Below, in pieces: positions 1 through 12,884 of a stretch of 64,000 bases of DNA. The stretch covers positions 8,805,588 to 8,869,587 of the forward strand of contig OY365809.1 of the NCBI GenBank assembly GCA_959347315.1, written 5' to 3'. This stretch comes from Bimastos eiseni. Its lineage: Eukaryota; Annelida; Clitellata; Crassiclitellata; Lumbricidae. Position 1 is the first letter of the stretch; each line of letters starts with the position of its first letter. The notes below the pieces were generated by a model. That model was not told the DNA's origin and made no database searches. It worked only from the letters and a program-made list of their open reading frames with translations. Both the position numbers and the translations under genes were made by a program.

Positions 1-1908
1 CTCAGTCTCTGTGTCTCTCTACTTTCAAGACATGACATTGCATATGATGAAGTTGATGGACAGGTTGTTTGCATTTGGTGCTGCTGCTGCTGCTGCACTC
101 AGTTCTCCACTGCAGCACCAGAGACGACGATAGACTCCGACGAACGACACCGATTACACGAACAACCGACATTTATTTATCGCCATCAGCCGGACATCGA
201 GCGTCAAGCGTAGGCGCCGTGGCTCAGTTTCCACGCAGCAGTAGCCGCAGCAGCACCTGTCTCGTCTTTGTGAGATGATAATTCCATCACTCGTTGATGA
301 TTGCTTATAGTTGTCCGGCTGTTCCACTACACTCCCTATCCATCCTTAGCTTATTCACCCCACATCCAATAACTCCATCGCTATAGAACGACACACAATG
401 TCCACTCGCTGTTCCTTCCTTCATGCCGCAGTCGTGCCTTCTCTGCTGCCATGCTACTTTACTCCCTCCGTTGCCCTTCTGCCTTCCTTCCTCCCTCCTT
501 CCGTTGTCCTTCTGTCTTTCTCCCTCCGTTGGTCGACTGTGGGCTTTGTAGACTCGTGGAAAGACTATCCTAACGACGTCGGATTAGGAACGATGAAGCG
601 GCCACCAGTGTCTCCTAGTATTACCAGCAATCGTCTGTACCATCTGAGTCTCATTGCCTGTCTGTGTCTGTGACTCTATATCGATGTCTCTGTGTCTGTT
701 TTGATATGTACCAGCAAACACTCTGTCTATGTATGTCTGCTTCTGTCGGTGTGTACGCCTGCGTGTCAGTGTGTGGGTGTTCGTCGTCTGTTGACTGGCC
801 ATTGATGTCTGTCTGTGAAGATGAAGATAGTCCTTCTGGCCAATAAGAATAAAGAATTTGGCCATCTGCCAAATACAGCAACACCGCTTTTATATCTTCA
901 CCGCACAAGCTTTCATTTAATTGGAATCACTCATTTCATGCATGCTGCATGCATGCATATATACATACATATATACGTACGTATGTATGTACGTACATAC
1001 ATATATACATTCATACGTGCATACCTGTCGCGGATTCCACTCTCGCCACTCCTTCTTCTTGATGACGAGTATCCGCTGGTTCTTTCCTCTATCACCAAGT
1101 TCAGCAACAGGACTCACTTGAGGGTTTTTAATATGTATATTTAATGAAATATATACACACCACTCATCCTATCTACACTTACTGGAGTTATTAGTATCCT
1201 TTTGAAATGTTTCCCTGGTTGACGTTGGGGACGGGGTTCCCAACTACGTTGATTACCCTTATCGTCAGAACCTAGCGTCTCCCCTAGTTCCGATGCAAGT
1301 CCCTGTTCCTTTGCTTGCTACGCTATATGAATCCTTCTAGAGGCGATTTCCTTCGCTATCTCAAACGCAAACTCGCATCTCTATTGGATGACAGGTCACC
1401 TGCAGAAACCATTACTAAACCCTGGTTGGACGGGTCTTGGCGTCCCTAGCGTAACGTCAGATTCCTAGGGGCGTCCAGTTACTGTTTGACTAGCGGCCGC
1501 TATGTAATAGGGCTGGGCCTTATTAGCGTCATTGAATTTCATTGCTACAGTTATACCGCCTAACAGATTGCGCCGTTTGTATCAGAATTGTCCCCTATTC
1601 ATGCTCTGTGTCAACCAGCCGGTCCAGGCCAAATCTTCAACTGATTCATGAATTTCTTGTCTGTGGGTCGTAGAGATGGAAGGGGTAGGCGTCCACCTCG
1701 AGGTGACGGGTTTCGCTGCTTGACACTCCGTTGATATTTGCATATTCCTTGGTGTCTGTATTGAGGCCTTCTGCTTCAGGCGAAGCCCATTGATGTCTCC
1801 CATCTCATGTGTCAGGTAGACACTCTCATCCGTAGTCCTCGTATGCTTCTGCTGTCGATCGATGACTTTTATATAGCGCCATCGTCCAGAGTGACGCGCG
1901 TCACCTTA
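1..1908. other. No supported gene
   Basis: Mixed-composition DNA with short frames only. 920-1020 is a CATACATA/GTATGTAC-rich palindromic stretch. A minus frame at 1582-1803 has no recognisable similarity. Confidence 0.6.
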
Positions 1909-2090
1909 CCTACATACATTCATACATACATACATACATACATACATACATACATACATACATACATACATACATACATACATACATACATACATACATA
2001 CATACATACATACATACATACATACATACATACATACATACATACATACATACATACATACATACATACATACATACATACATACATACA

Positions 2091-2124
<34 letters not shown>

Positions 2125-2160
2125 CATGCATACATACATACATATATACATACAAATACA
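1909..2160. repeat. (TACA)n microsatellite
   Basis: About 50 near-perfect TACA units followed by a degenerate TACATATA tail. All long frames here on both strands (YIHT and MYVC repeats) are artefacts. Confidence 0.98.
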
Positions 2161-3018
2161 TGCATGCATTGTGATTTCCTGAATATTATTATGCATACTT
2201 TATTGCGTTTTCTTATTATGTCCTCATTATCTGAAGTCATAAACAAAGCGTTTATTCGTTGATTCTCTTCATTCAATACATAATGAAACGCAAATCAAAG
2301 GAGATCATCCATCCTTCCATCACGTGTCCACCAATCCACTCCCGATCGCTGCTCCATTTCCTTTCCTGTCTGTCCCTTTGCATGTCTTCCTCTTCTTCTT
2401 TCCATCTGTCAGTCTATGTCTGGCTATGTATTCATCTGTTCCTCTGCATCTCTCTCAGTTCCTTTGCCTATTTGTCTCTCTCCCTGTGTCCGTGTCTCTC
2501 TCCGTCTCTGCGTATCTCTTCATCATACTGACGATCCTGATATTCCGAAACATGCGACGGTGCTGCCAGCTGCCCGTCGATTGAATCCGAACCGCGTTTG
2601 ATTGAGTTTTCTCGTACGCGGTGTTTGCCGCCGTATAAACTGTCATGGCGTCCACGTGCAGGGAGAGGGTGACGAGTGGAAGGAGAGGGTGACCGAGTCG
2701 AGATGGGGAGGGAAGAGGAAGGGGAATGTGCGCTGGCTATGGGCAGATGTCGTGGGTTAGATGCAAAGTCCATTTGGACGAGGAAGCGAATTTGAGACGC
2801 TGCTACAAGTGGTCGATCTGCCGATCCACAACCCTCCCCCTCTCGCTGTCCTCCCCATAAATCGACAATTCACCCATTCCCAACAAATATATAAATGCTC
2901 AGAATGAATGAATGAAATTCGGATTTAATATGATGACTAAATCTTCGTTAGATGTCTTAATGCAGGTCCTGTTCACTTTGAATCACCACCATTGGCAATT
3001 CCGGTTAACGTATTCACC

Positions 3019-3240
3019 CGAATTAATTCTATCTAATTGGTTCTATCTAATTGATGCTATCTAATTAATTCTATCTAATTGGTTCTATCTAATTGATTCT
3101 ATCTAATTAGTTCTATCTAATCGATTCTATCTAATTGATTTTATCTAATTGGTTCTATTTAATTGGTTCTATCTAATTGATTCTAACTAATTGATTCCAT
3201 CTAATTGGTTCTGTCTAATTGGTTCTATCTAATTGATTCT
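3019..3240. repeat. 14-bp minisatellite (TTCTATCTAATTGA/G)
   Basis: About 15 units of TTCTATCTAATTGA or its TTGG variant, with occasional substitutions. No ORF. Confidence 0.93.
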
Positions 3241-3960
3241 AAAGCACTCTAATCTGCTGCAGCGCATTTCACCCAATAACGAGATCCGCCGGCTAATTAC
3301 TGTCCTAACGACTTTAATTGAACGACATGGATGACTTAAATGACGTTCAATTACAAGTTAATTCTGTGGAGTAAAAGGGTTACTGCTTTTTATTATTATT
3401 ACGCATATATGCTATGTGAGAATTCGTAAGGGACTAGAATATTTAGATTTATTTTGAACTAACCTTACAGCACATATTCACCCAATAACTCCAAACACCA
3501 TCCGCCTTAGCCGTCTGCCTGCCTGACTCTCTGAATTTTGACCTCCTGCCTATCGATTCTGTTTTGATTTAGCACCTGTGAATATGCTGATTCCCGCGAC
3601 TTGGCTTTCATGGGCACTGTAGAAATGCTGGGATTACGATTACAGTTACGATTCGCGTGGGATTGAGTTTGGATCTAAGCGGGTTTCGTAGTTTCGGTTT
3701 CGGTTTCAGTTCTCAGATTCACCGAGTGTATCCTTTGACGAGCGCTCCGAGTTATACCGTGATCAAATAACGAACGAACCTGATTTGTAATTTAAGATAA
3801 ACACAGCTTCAGGGTATGCAAATGCAATAAATGGATGCTGTTATATCGAATGACGGTGAATAATCGTGTAAAAATATTTAAACGTAAAGTAAATTGTGTG
3901 CTGAAAATAGTCAAATTGACCTAGAAATTCGCATAATAACGTTTTGTACAAATTTTCATG

Positions 3961-4070
3961 TAATATAATGTAATATATGTAATGTAATGTAATATATTTA
4001 TAATGTATGTATAATATATTTGTAATATATTTATAATGTATGTATAATATATTTGTAATATATTTATATC
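3961..4070. repeat. AT-rich tandem repeat (TAATATATTTATAATGTATG)
   Basis: Imperfect duplications of about 37 bp built from TAATATATTT and TATAATGTATG. The minus-strand frame with repeated YITNILYIHYK is a translation of this repeat. Confidence 0.8.
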
Positions 4071-5020
4071 GCAAGAGCGCTCCGTTCGTGAGCCTTTCTT
4101 GGGACTCATAAAGAACCTTTTGCGGTTTATAGTTAAGATTAGATGAACTGGATTAGACTGGATTGGGTAAAGCCAAATTATATTCGATCAAATTAAAGTT
4201 CATGCATAACAGTAAATAAGTGAATACTATTCAAAAGAATGAACTTATAATTGGATGTCATTGAAGTCATCCAAGTCGTCAAATTAAAGTCATTCAACGC
4301 AATTAAGACGCAACTGCCGTTGTCAACAGTTCCTCTTTGTGCATAAACCTGTCAATCATAATCCTAACCAATCATATTTTTTTCCAAATTGAATTATGTC
4401 GCTGCCATTAAATGCCAGTTTCCGCTTATTATCATTTCCTCTTCGTCGTCTTCGTCATTATCATCTGATTTATCACCGTCAGAGAGAATGGGAAAGAGCC
4501 TAGTCGGAAAGAGGGGAAGCGAACCTGGGAGAAAGAAAGGAATACTCACAGACTAAGAAGTAAATTTGGAAGAAAGAGAAGTATTGACCCAGATGAAAAT
4601 GAGGATCATGGAAGAAACGAAGCTTATAGTTAGGGATAAGTCTTTCTATGCTATTCAGAATTCTTCTCTTCTCTTTGACTAAGATTCTGCAAACAGAAAG
4701 CAAGCCAGACAAAATAGCCAAACTGATGAAGTGAAGCAGGAAAGAAGAGAATCTTTGGGCGAAGGGCAAAGAGGGACAACAAGTATGGAAACAAAAAAAC
4801 AATCAGTAAGAAGAGAGAGGTATATGTACACCAGGAGGGCATGGAACAACTAAATATTGATGGAAAAGAGGCATGTTTGAAGCAAAAAGGTGGGGAGCAT
4901 AAGGATAATAAGGCCTTGTTGGAAGGAAACGTCGTAGGTCAGCCAAGGACAACTAAAAGGGAAGAGCAAAGAGTGTCGACAGAAACACAGAAATGGATAG
5001 AGACATTGATAGACTAACGA

Positions 5021-5190
5021 ATTGATAGATGGATGGATAAATAGATGGATATAGACAAATGGATGGAAGGATGGATAGATGAACAGATGTTATATATTGA
5101 TTTATAGATAGATAGATGGATGGATGGACGGACGGACGGACGGACGGATGGATAAATAGATATATAGATAGATAGATAAATAGATAGACA
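5021..5190. repeat. (GATA/GATG/GACG)n microsatellite
   Basis: Runs of GATG, GATA and GACG units with TAGATAGATA, including five GACG units in a row. Confidence 0.9.
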
Positions 5191-5207
5191 CACGCACAGA
5201 GAGTGCG

Positions 5208-5315
5208 TCGCCGGCGGTGGGGGTGGTGGTGTGGTGCTAGCGGTGGTGGTGTATGTGGTAGTGGTGTCTGTGGTGGTGGTAGTGTCTGTGGTGGTGGTGG
5301 TGGTGTGGTGGTGGT
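5208..5315. repeat. (GGT)n-rich simple repeat
   Basis: GGTGGTGGTGT and GGTAGTGGTGTCTGT units; gives poly-Thr/His frames on the minus strand, which are not genes. Confidence 0.9.
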
Positions 5316-5892
5316 CGTCGTCTGCTGTGTATGGATGTGTGCTCTCGATCTGCCCTATTACTCGTCCGTCGTAATTGTGTAAGCGTATAAAGAGATCGAT
5401 CACTGGATGGCGCTGCAGCGACGGCTTCGTTGACTGTCACTGTTCCTCCAACGCCCGCCTCCGCCGGAGGGGCTCACACGCCGCCGCAGAGGAAGCAGCA
5501 GCAGCAGAATAAGGAGACGAGGGGACACGGAGGAGGAGGAGGAGAAGGAGGAGGAAAGGACTTCGGACGATCATCATCATCGTCTTCTTCTTTCTCTTTC
5601 TCTTTTTCATTGACGAGCGCAGTCGGTCGCTGCATACGGCACCGAAGAATCTTCAGTTACAGCAGCTGAACTCGGCTCAACAGAGCCGGCGTTGATGCTT
5701 TTGTCGCATCCTCCTTGTCCATTTCTTCTTCAGCAGCTGCTGTTGCTGGTGCTGCACGACAACGGAGGACAGCAGTTTCACCATGCAGAGGAGCATCGCC
5801 CACTTCATTGACACAGGCAACAGTTTTGGTCAATGATAATAACGTCTGAGGCTAAAATCCTCTTTGCGCCGGAACAGAAACAACCGCCCGAC

Positions 5893-8338
5893 AGGACTTA
5901 GAACTTATACGGTAGGAGATGGTCACTCTTAGAAAAACTCATACGGTAGGCGATGTTCACTCCTAGCACCGATACGCTTGGAGATGGTCACTCTTAGAAC
6001 TGATACAGTAGGAGATGGTCATTCTTAGAACTGATACGATTGGAGATGGTCACTCTTAAAACTTATACGGTAAGAGACGGTCACTCTTAGAACTTATACG
6101 ATAGAAGAGATCACTCTTATAACTCATACGGTATTGGATGGCCACTCTTAGAATTTATACGGCAGGAGATCGTCACTCTTAGAACTGATACGGTAGGAGA
6201 TGGTCACTTTCGAACTGATACGGTAGGAGATGGTTCTTAGAACTGATACGGTAGGAGATGGTCACCCTTAGAAAAACTCATACGGTAGGTGATGTTCACT
6301 CCTAGCACTGATACGCTTGGAGATGGTCACTCTTAGAACTGATACAGTAGGAAATGGTCATTCTTAGAACTGATACGATTGGAGATGGTCACTCTTAAAA
6401 CTTATACGGTAAGAGACGGTCACTCTTAGAACTTATACGATAGAAGAGATCACTCTTATAACTCATACGGTATTGGATGGCCACTCTTAGAATTTATACG
6501 GCAGGAGATCGTCACTCTTAGAACTGATACGGTAGGAGATGGTCACTTTCGAACTGATACGGTAGGAGATGGTTCTTAGAACTGATACGGTAGGAGATGG
6601 TCACCCTTAGAAAAACTCATACGGTAGGTGATGTTCACTCCTAGCACCGATACGCTTGGAGATGGTCACTCTTAGAACTGATACAGTAGGAGATGGTCAT
6701 TCTTAGAACTGATACGATTGGAGATGGTCACTCTTAAAACTTATACGGTAAGAGACGGTCACTCTTAGAACTTATACGATAGAAGAGATCACTCTTATAA
6801 CTCATACGGTATTGGATGGCCACTCTTAGAATTTATACGGCAGGAGATCGTCACTCTTAGAACTGATACGGTAGGAGATGGTCACTTTCGAACTGATACG
6901 GTAGGAGATGGTTCTTAGAACTGATACGGTAGGAGATGGTCACCCTTAGAAAAACTCATACGGTAGGTGATGTTCACTCCTAGCACTGATACGCTTGGAG
7001 ATGGTCACTCTTAGAACTGATACAGTAGGAAATGGTCATTCTTAGAACTGATACGATTGGAGATGGTCACTCTTAAAACTTATACGGTAAGAGACGGTCA
7101 CTCTTAGAACTTATACGATAGAAGAGATCACTCTTATAACTCATACGGTATTGGATGGCCACTCTTAGAATTTATACGGCAGGAGATCGTCACTCTTAGA
7201 ACTGATACGGTAGGAGATGGTCACTTTCGAACTGATACGGTAGGAGATGGTTCTTAGAACTGATACGGTAGGAGATGGTCACCCTTAGAAAAACTCATAC
7301 GGTAGGTGATGTTCACTCCTAGCACTGATACGCTTGGAGATGGTCACTCTTAGAACTGATACAGTAGGAAATGGTCATTCTTAGAACTGATACGATTGGA
7401 GATGGTCACTCTTAAAACTTATACGGTAAGAGACGGTCACTCTTAGAACTTATACGATAGAAGAGATCACTCTTATAACTCATACGGTATTGGATGGCCA
7501 CTCTTAGAATTTATACGGCAGGAGATCGTCACTCTTAGAACTGATACGGTAGGAGATGGTCACTTTCGAACTGATACGGTAGGAGACGGTCACTCTTAGA
7601 TTTTATACTGTCGGAGATGGTCACTCTTAGAACTGATACGGTAGGAGATGGTCACTCTTAGATCTAATACGGTAGGAGATGGTCACTCTTAGAACTGATA
7701 CGGTAGGAGATGGTCACTTTCGAACTGATACGGTAGGAGATGGTTCTTAGAACTGATACGGTAGGAGATGGTCACCCTTAGAAAAACTCATACGGTAGGT
7801 GATGTTCACTCCTAGCACTGATACGCTTGGAGATGGTCACTCTTAGAACTGATACAGTAGGAAATGGTCATTCTTAGAACTGATACGATTGGAGATGGTC
7901 ACTCTTAAAACTTATACGGTAGGAGATGGTCACTCTTAGAACTCATACGGTAGGAGACGGTCACTCTTAGAACTTATACGATAGGAGAGATCACTCTTAG
8001 AATTCATACGGTAGAAGATGGTCACTCTTAGAATTCATGCGGTAGGAAATGGTCACTCTTAGAATTCATACGGCAGGAGATGGTCACTCTGAGAATTCAT
8101 ACTGTAGAATATGGTCACTCTTAGAATTCATGCGGTAGAAGGTGGTCACTCTTAGAATTCATGCGGTAGAAGATGGTCACTCTTAGAATTCATGCGGTAG
8201 AAGGTGGTCACTCTTAGAATTCATGCGGTAGAAGATGGTCACTCTTAGAATTCATACGGTAGAAGATGGTCACTCTTAGAATTCATACGGTAGAAGATGG
8301 TCACTCTTAGAATTCATGCGGTAGGAAATGGTCACTCT
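5893..8338. repeat. 31-bp minisatellite organised as 339-bp higher-order repeats
   Basis: The basic unit is about 31 bp (core GATACGGTAGGAGATGG, then TCACTCTTAGA). Eleven variant units make a 339-bp block recognisable by AGAAAAACTCATACGGTAGG, which recurs at 5931, 6270, 6609, 6948 and 7287, exactly 339 bp apart each time, and again at 7780 after a 154-bp extra segment. Blocks are almost identical, while units inside a block differ clearly. The ends (after about 7915) decay into non-block units with GAATTCATGCGGTAGAAG. No ORF is maintained. Confidence 0.97.
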
Positions 8339-8927
8339 TGCTGCAGATCGATTAGGATGAGAATGTCCGACGGTTCTTCCTCGTTAATGATTTCATTTTC
8401 ATTATTGGGTTTCCTTCTGTTTCACCCGTCTTCCTCTTTTGTAGAACTCACTACGAGCGGCATTAAGGAACACTTATGCCATTTAAAATTCAATTTTTTC
8501 AACGGTTCAAAGCTCAACTTTTTGCGCCTACATCGCTATCGAGGCATATTGTTAATAAGAATGATGATCATACTACCAGTAGTTATTGGAATTAAAAATC
8601 GGACAACTAAAAATATGTTAAATGTATTAACAGATGGAGACTTACGAACGGAAACGAATGCATAGTTTAATGTCATGAATGATACTTAAGTATGCGCGCC
8701 TAGAATGAAACTGAGCAATCCGAATTTATTTTTTCATCCGCTGAAAAGAATAAGTAAAGAGAGGAACATTTAATGTTCATCAATAGTTTCCCTTAATCAT
8801 TTCAATATCTGATTTTTTATTTCATTTCGTTGTTTGCTAGATACGTGATGAACCAACAGATGGTCGATGACCTACTAAGGATCTGGTAGATCCTCTTCCA
8901 TTTCCTGTCCTTGGTATTCCGACACAG

Positions 8928-9081
8928 ACCGTAGTCGCTTTTGACCTTGCGACTGGAAACAGCGGTCGAGCGGATGGACTGGCGATTCGTGGCCAGTCTC
9001 ATCCAGCTGGATGCCCTGCGGATGCAATCGCCATGGAGATACGGGACGTGTGGCATCCCTCCCAGAATGCCAGCCAATCTG
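8928..9081 (+). CDS. Candidate exon of unknown identity (uncertain)
   Basis: Follows a good pyrimidine-rich acceptor (TTCCATTTCCTGTCCTTGGT..CACAG) and ends at a weaker donor (TCTG|GTTAGT); 154 nt, phase 0 in, 1 out, locally GC-rich. The peptide begins TVVAFDLATGNSGRADGLAI. A second + frame (RLETAVERMDWRFVASLIQL) and a minus frame are also open, so the coding frame cannot be decided. No family recognised. Confidence 0.2.
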
Positions 9082-9203
9082 GTTAGTTGTATACGCACCT
9101 CTGTACACCTCTCCCCGTCTGTCCAGCTGTCCGTCTGTATGTCCGTTATACTCTGTGCATTCGTTTCCGTCCGTTCGTATATGTCCACCTATCTTTGAAT
9201 TTA

Positions 9204-9275
9204 TATAGCGCTCCTCGTAGAATGACTACTCAGAGGCGTTCTCAGCACGGTAACCCGGGGGAGAAAAAAACGCCT
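9204..9275 (-). repeat. Fragment of the TATAGCGC / GACTACTCAGAGGCG repeat family
   Basis: TATAGCGCTCCTCGTAG followed by GACTACTCAGAGGCG, as at 60.9 kb. Only the end of the element is recognisable. Confidence 0.5.
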
Positions 9276-9370
9276 TTAAAGAACATGAGGCCGTTGGAGA
9301 AAAGTAGGTAGTACCTCTGTCTCCGTCCGTCACTGTCTGTCTGTCCGTCCGTCTGTCTGTCTGTGTCTGC

Positions 9371-9408
9371 GTAATAGAACGACAGACAAATGTCTGTCGT
9401 TCTATTAG
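9371..9408. repeat. Perfect 17-bp inverted repeat (hairpin)
   Basis: TAATAGAACGACAGACA (9372-9388), 2-base loop AA, then its exact reverse complement (9391-9407). The loop is too tight for a typical microRNA precursor. Confidence 0.9.
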
Positions 9409-9409
9409 T

Positions 9410-11339
9410 CATTCTTCAACCTGCGTGATGATTCAAGTCTCTTCAGGATGTACCTATTTCCGCGGTAAATCTCTGATTGACTCTCAGATACACGCGCATG
9501 CGCCGTATGTCTAATCGACAACGTCATTAACTGTCACTTAATCACGTCATAACACGCGTCCAGTTCATCTTGAAGCCATTATAGCAGACCAGAGACGGAC
9601 GAATTATCGACTAGGTTTATTTATATACATGCGGAATATAAACCAAGTTGTATTGAAGGAAGGCGGACTAAGTGTCGACTAAATGTGATCTAATTGCGTG
9701 TGATTCATGTAGAGCTGGAAGTTTCAATCATTTCTCATTAGAGACAGATTTCTTTCTCCTGATGATTATTAGCAGATTGGTGACCGATAATGGAAACGGT
9801 CATTTGTCTTAACAAAGAATAACACGATGATTTCGTACAAGTGATGGGTGATCAATAAAGGATTATTTCTACGCGTAGGGCATATTTATCTTGCTTATTT
9901 ATCCCAGGTCCAACGGCAGTTGTGTGTAACACGTGTGTGTTTGACTGTTTGTTTTTGTTGGTGTGTGTCTGTTGGTGCATGTTTGTAGGTGGGTGTGTGC
10001 GTGCGTGTGCGTGGTATTAAAATATCACTCGAATGCATCGCTATTCGATATTTGCATAAGATATTCAAAGAAAGCAAAGATAATCAGGATTATCTCATCG
10101 TCGCACCTCACAGTGAGAACAAAATCACGACCGATTTCAGTATGAGTGACGTTAACAGCTAGTAGGCTACATAGCACCACTATTAAGCGTCTATTTGACC
10201 CTGTGTCAATCTTTTAGCCACAATTCACTCTAACTGTAATCGCATTCGTGGACTCCAAATTTCTAAAGCGCTTATCCGTGACTAACCTCAGGGCACCAGC
10301 TTATTCATGAGCGCTCCGTCATATTAGGGTGTTGTTCAGAAATCGAGGTCCATTCGAGGTCCTTGACTGGTTGTCAGAGAGACAATAGAGAGCGTGATAG
10401 ACAGACAGAGAGATACAGAAAGAGAGACAGAGGGGAAAAGAGTTTGGGCTTGAAAGAAGAAGTTCTTGTCGAAGAGGGGCGTGTGTGACAACGACCAGCG
10501 AGATTCCTGACATACTGTGTTGACGTATCGTTTCCAACCTACGAGTCCTCGAAAGCGTTATTTCTCAAATTTCAAAGAAGACAGGTTCCGCATGAAATTA
10601 CGTAAAGCGAGACGAATTCACGACACGATTTTACACGGCCCAACTGCGCTGCCAACAGGTGCTTATCCAACTGGGCAACCTCAAACCTGCGTGAGCTCTG
10701 CCACCCTATTTCTCCTTGAACAGGCCGCAACCTCTGTCCGTGGTGACTTGGCCTTTCCCATTCACCTTCTCTGTGAAAATAGAACGCTTTGTCTCAGCTT
10801 TACGGCACCCTCCAGTCGGAGCCTATTCTCTGTTGTTTTCAGCTTGACCTGCTTTGATCGGGAGCGCCTCATTCTGAGTAGGAATCTTGAAGAGACGCCA
10901 TATGAATCTTGATTGACTAATTGATTGATAAATTTATTGACTGTTTGATTGATTGTTTGATTGATTTACTGACGATGATGATGATGATTATGTTAATGAT
11001 GGTGGAAATGATCGGTGACTATTCGCTCAGTGATGTCTGATTCATGACGCATGAGACATGATGATCATCGTCGGAGGACGGACGACTGAAGAACCCTTCA
11101 GCGCTGCAGTCTGTGCGTAGGACCTCAAGCGGCCATAAGCTCATCTTCCGATGGACGAAGACTCAGACGGACAAACAGACCGACGGACGGACGGACGGAC
11201 GGTGGCAGAGGCAGAGGCAGAAGCGGACGAACGCTGTTGCCAGGCGCTCGATGGGTCGACTGACTGTTGTTTCGCAAACAATACTCGACACTCGACTTAA
11301 CACTTGCACAACCAACACTGACTGCTTGCATGCGGAAGT
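9410..11339. other. No supported gene
   Basis: Contains one 131-codon + frame (10517-10912) without family similarity, GATT/TGATGA simple sequence near 10.9-11.0 kb, and GT-rich sequence at 9.93-10.02 kb. Confidence 0.55.
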
Positions 11340-11600
11340 TATAGAAGCAGGCAGGCAGGCAGGCAGGTAGGCAGGCAGAGGCAGGCACAGACAGGCACCA
11401 ACCGTCAAACATATAGATAGAGAGGCAGGCCGACAGACAGACAGGCAGCAAGACGAAAAGAGAGATAGACGCAGACAGATTGGCAGGCTGGCAGACAGAA
11501 GGACAGACAGATAGACAGGCAGGTAGACTGGCACGCAGACAGTCAGGCAGCCAGAGAGAAAGGCAGATAGACTTACAGGCAGACAGATAGACAAACAGAT
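11340..11600. repeat. (CAGG/CAGA)n degenerate simple repeat
   Basis: GCAGGCAGGCAGG followed by CAGACAGA-type units. The minus-strand CLSVCLPVCLS frames are artefacts. Confidence 0.9.
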
Positions 11601-12884
11601 AATATAGAAAGCCACGATGACTTTCCGTATGATGAAGCACTTGATTATTTACTCAAATCCTTAACCATTGTTTATATTTAAATTTATATTTATATTTAAA
11701 GTTGTCATATTTTCATGTATATCTAGGATCCAGGAATCTATTGTTATAATTAGTAAGCGGACAATTTCTATAAAGCGCTGTAACGCGGTCATTACTATTC
11801 TTATTAATATTATTAAACAGACGCTTTCTAAAGCGCTGTAACGCATACAGCCATGCCGCTACAAGGCCACTTCACAATAAAAAAATTGGAGGAATGCTTA
11901 CTCATAATGAATCCGTGTTAACATTTTTCTGATGTCGCTCTAATCTACATTTTGCTTCTATTTGAAAATATGATGCTTTAAACCTCCAAAAGCCTTATTA
12001 TTTTTTTGATTTACATAGTTACTCGTCAATTTACTTTCATGACTAAAAGTTAATTATGTCAGCAAGATGTGAACATTTCTTGCTCCCGAGTATCGCCCCA
12101 AAACTAGTGACACGACGTTACATAAGGACTTTCCAGTCCTGTGTCCTTGATCTCGACCTTATAAGGTAAAAACCCCAAACTGCGGGAGCGAGCGCCGAGG
12201 GTGGTGCGACCGGTTGCCTTCGGAAAACTTCGAAGTTCCCTTATCAACAATTTAGAGCGTTGCTTCCTCCTACAAAACTTCCCGCTGCCTCTTACTGTAA
12301 CACTTCTAATCGACATTTAGCATCATGTGGAGCATATGGTTGTTTTTATGAATGTGCTGGTGTGTTCTACTGGTTCCACCTAAACCACAATGTGTGGTTT
12401 TGAGACTTTAATAAATTTTAGGCTGTTGATAGTGACTGTCCCATGACCAACCAGTTCTAACCAATGCATAATAATTAAAAAAACCTGTAGTGCGATTGCC
12501 TGTTTGAGCTATTTGTTGTACTGCTTGTTAGAAACAGCCATGCGATTGGTTGATCTCTTACGCAACTTTTTGACTGTCTTAACAGAACAATGACCACGAC
12601 AAAAATGCCTGATTGTCTTAACATTTCATGACAAAGATGTCTTATTGTCTTCATACTGTGACTGAAAAGTTCAGAATAGAGCAGCAGATGAACTCAGATC
12701 CGAGTAGAGTACAGCACAGAAGAGTTAAGTCGATTGGAGGATAGTAGAAAGAGAAGAATAGAAGGGTTTAACCGAGCGAAACAGATTAGAACAAAGCAGC
12801 GCAGCGCAGCGCAGAACACACGGCGTCCCAGCGGAACATTGTGAATCAGCGTTGATCAGATTAGAACAGACTGGGAGCAGACTA

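Larger units (their letters stand above)
2161..5020. other. No supported gene outside the annotated repeats
   Basis: AT-rich, with TCTC-rich sequence at 2300-2520 and a purine-rich stretch at 4480-4980; short frames here follow the strand composition bias. Confidence 0.6.

Noticed and set aside
1582..1803. Minus frame with a VEDLAWTGWLTQSM phrase recalling a LINE RT LEDLDFADD region
   Set aside because: Order and residues do not continue to match; similarity too short.
1807..2276. Long frames on both strands with YIHT or MYVC repeats
   Set aside because: Translations of the (TACA)n microsatellite, which lacks stops in most frames.
10517..10912. 131-codon + frame with mixed composition
   Set aside because: No recognised family, several cryptic splice sites inside, no homologous neighbour; one such chance frame is expected in 64 kb.
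12104..12316. 70-codon minus frame in a GC-rich patch
   Set aside because: No similarity recognised, no splice-site support; possibly a repeat fragment.
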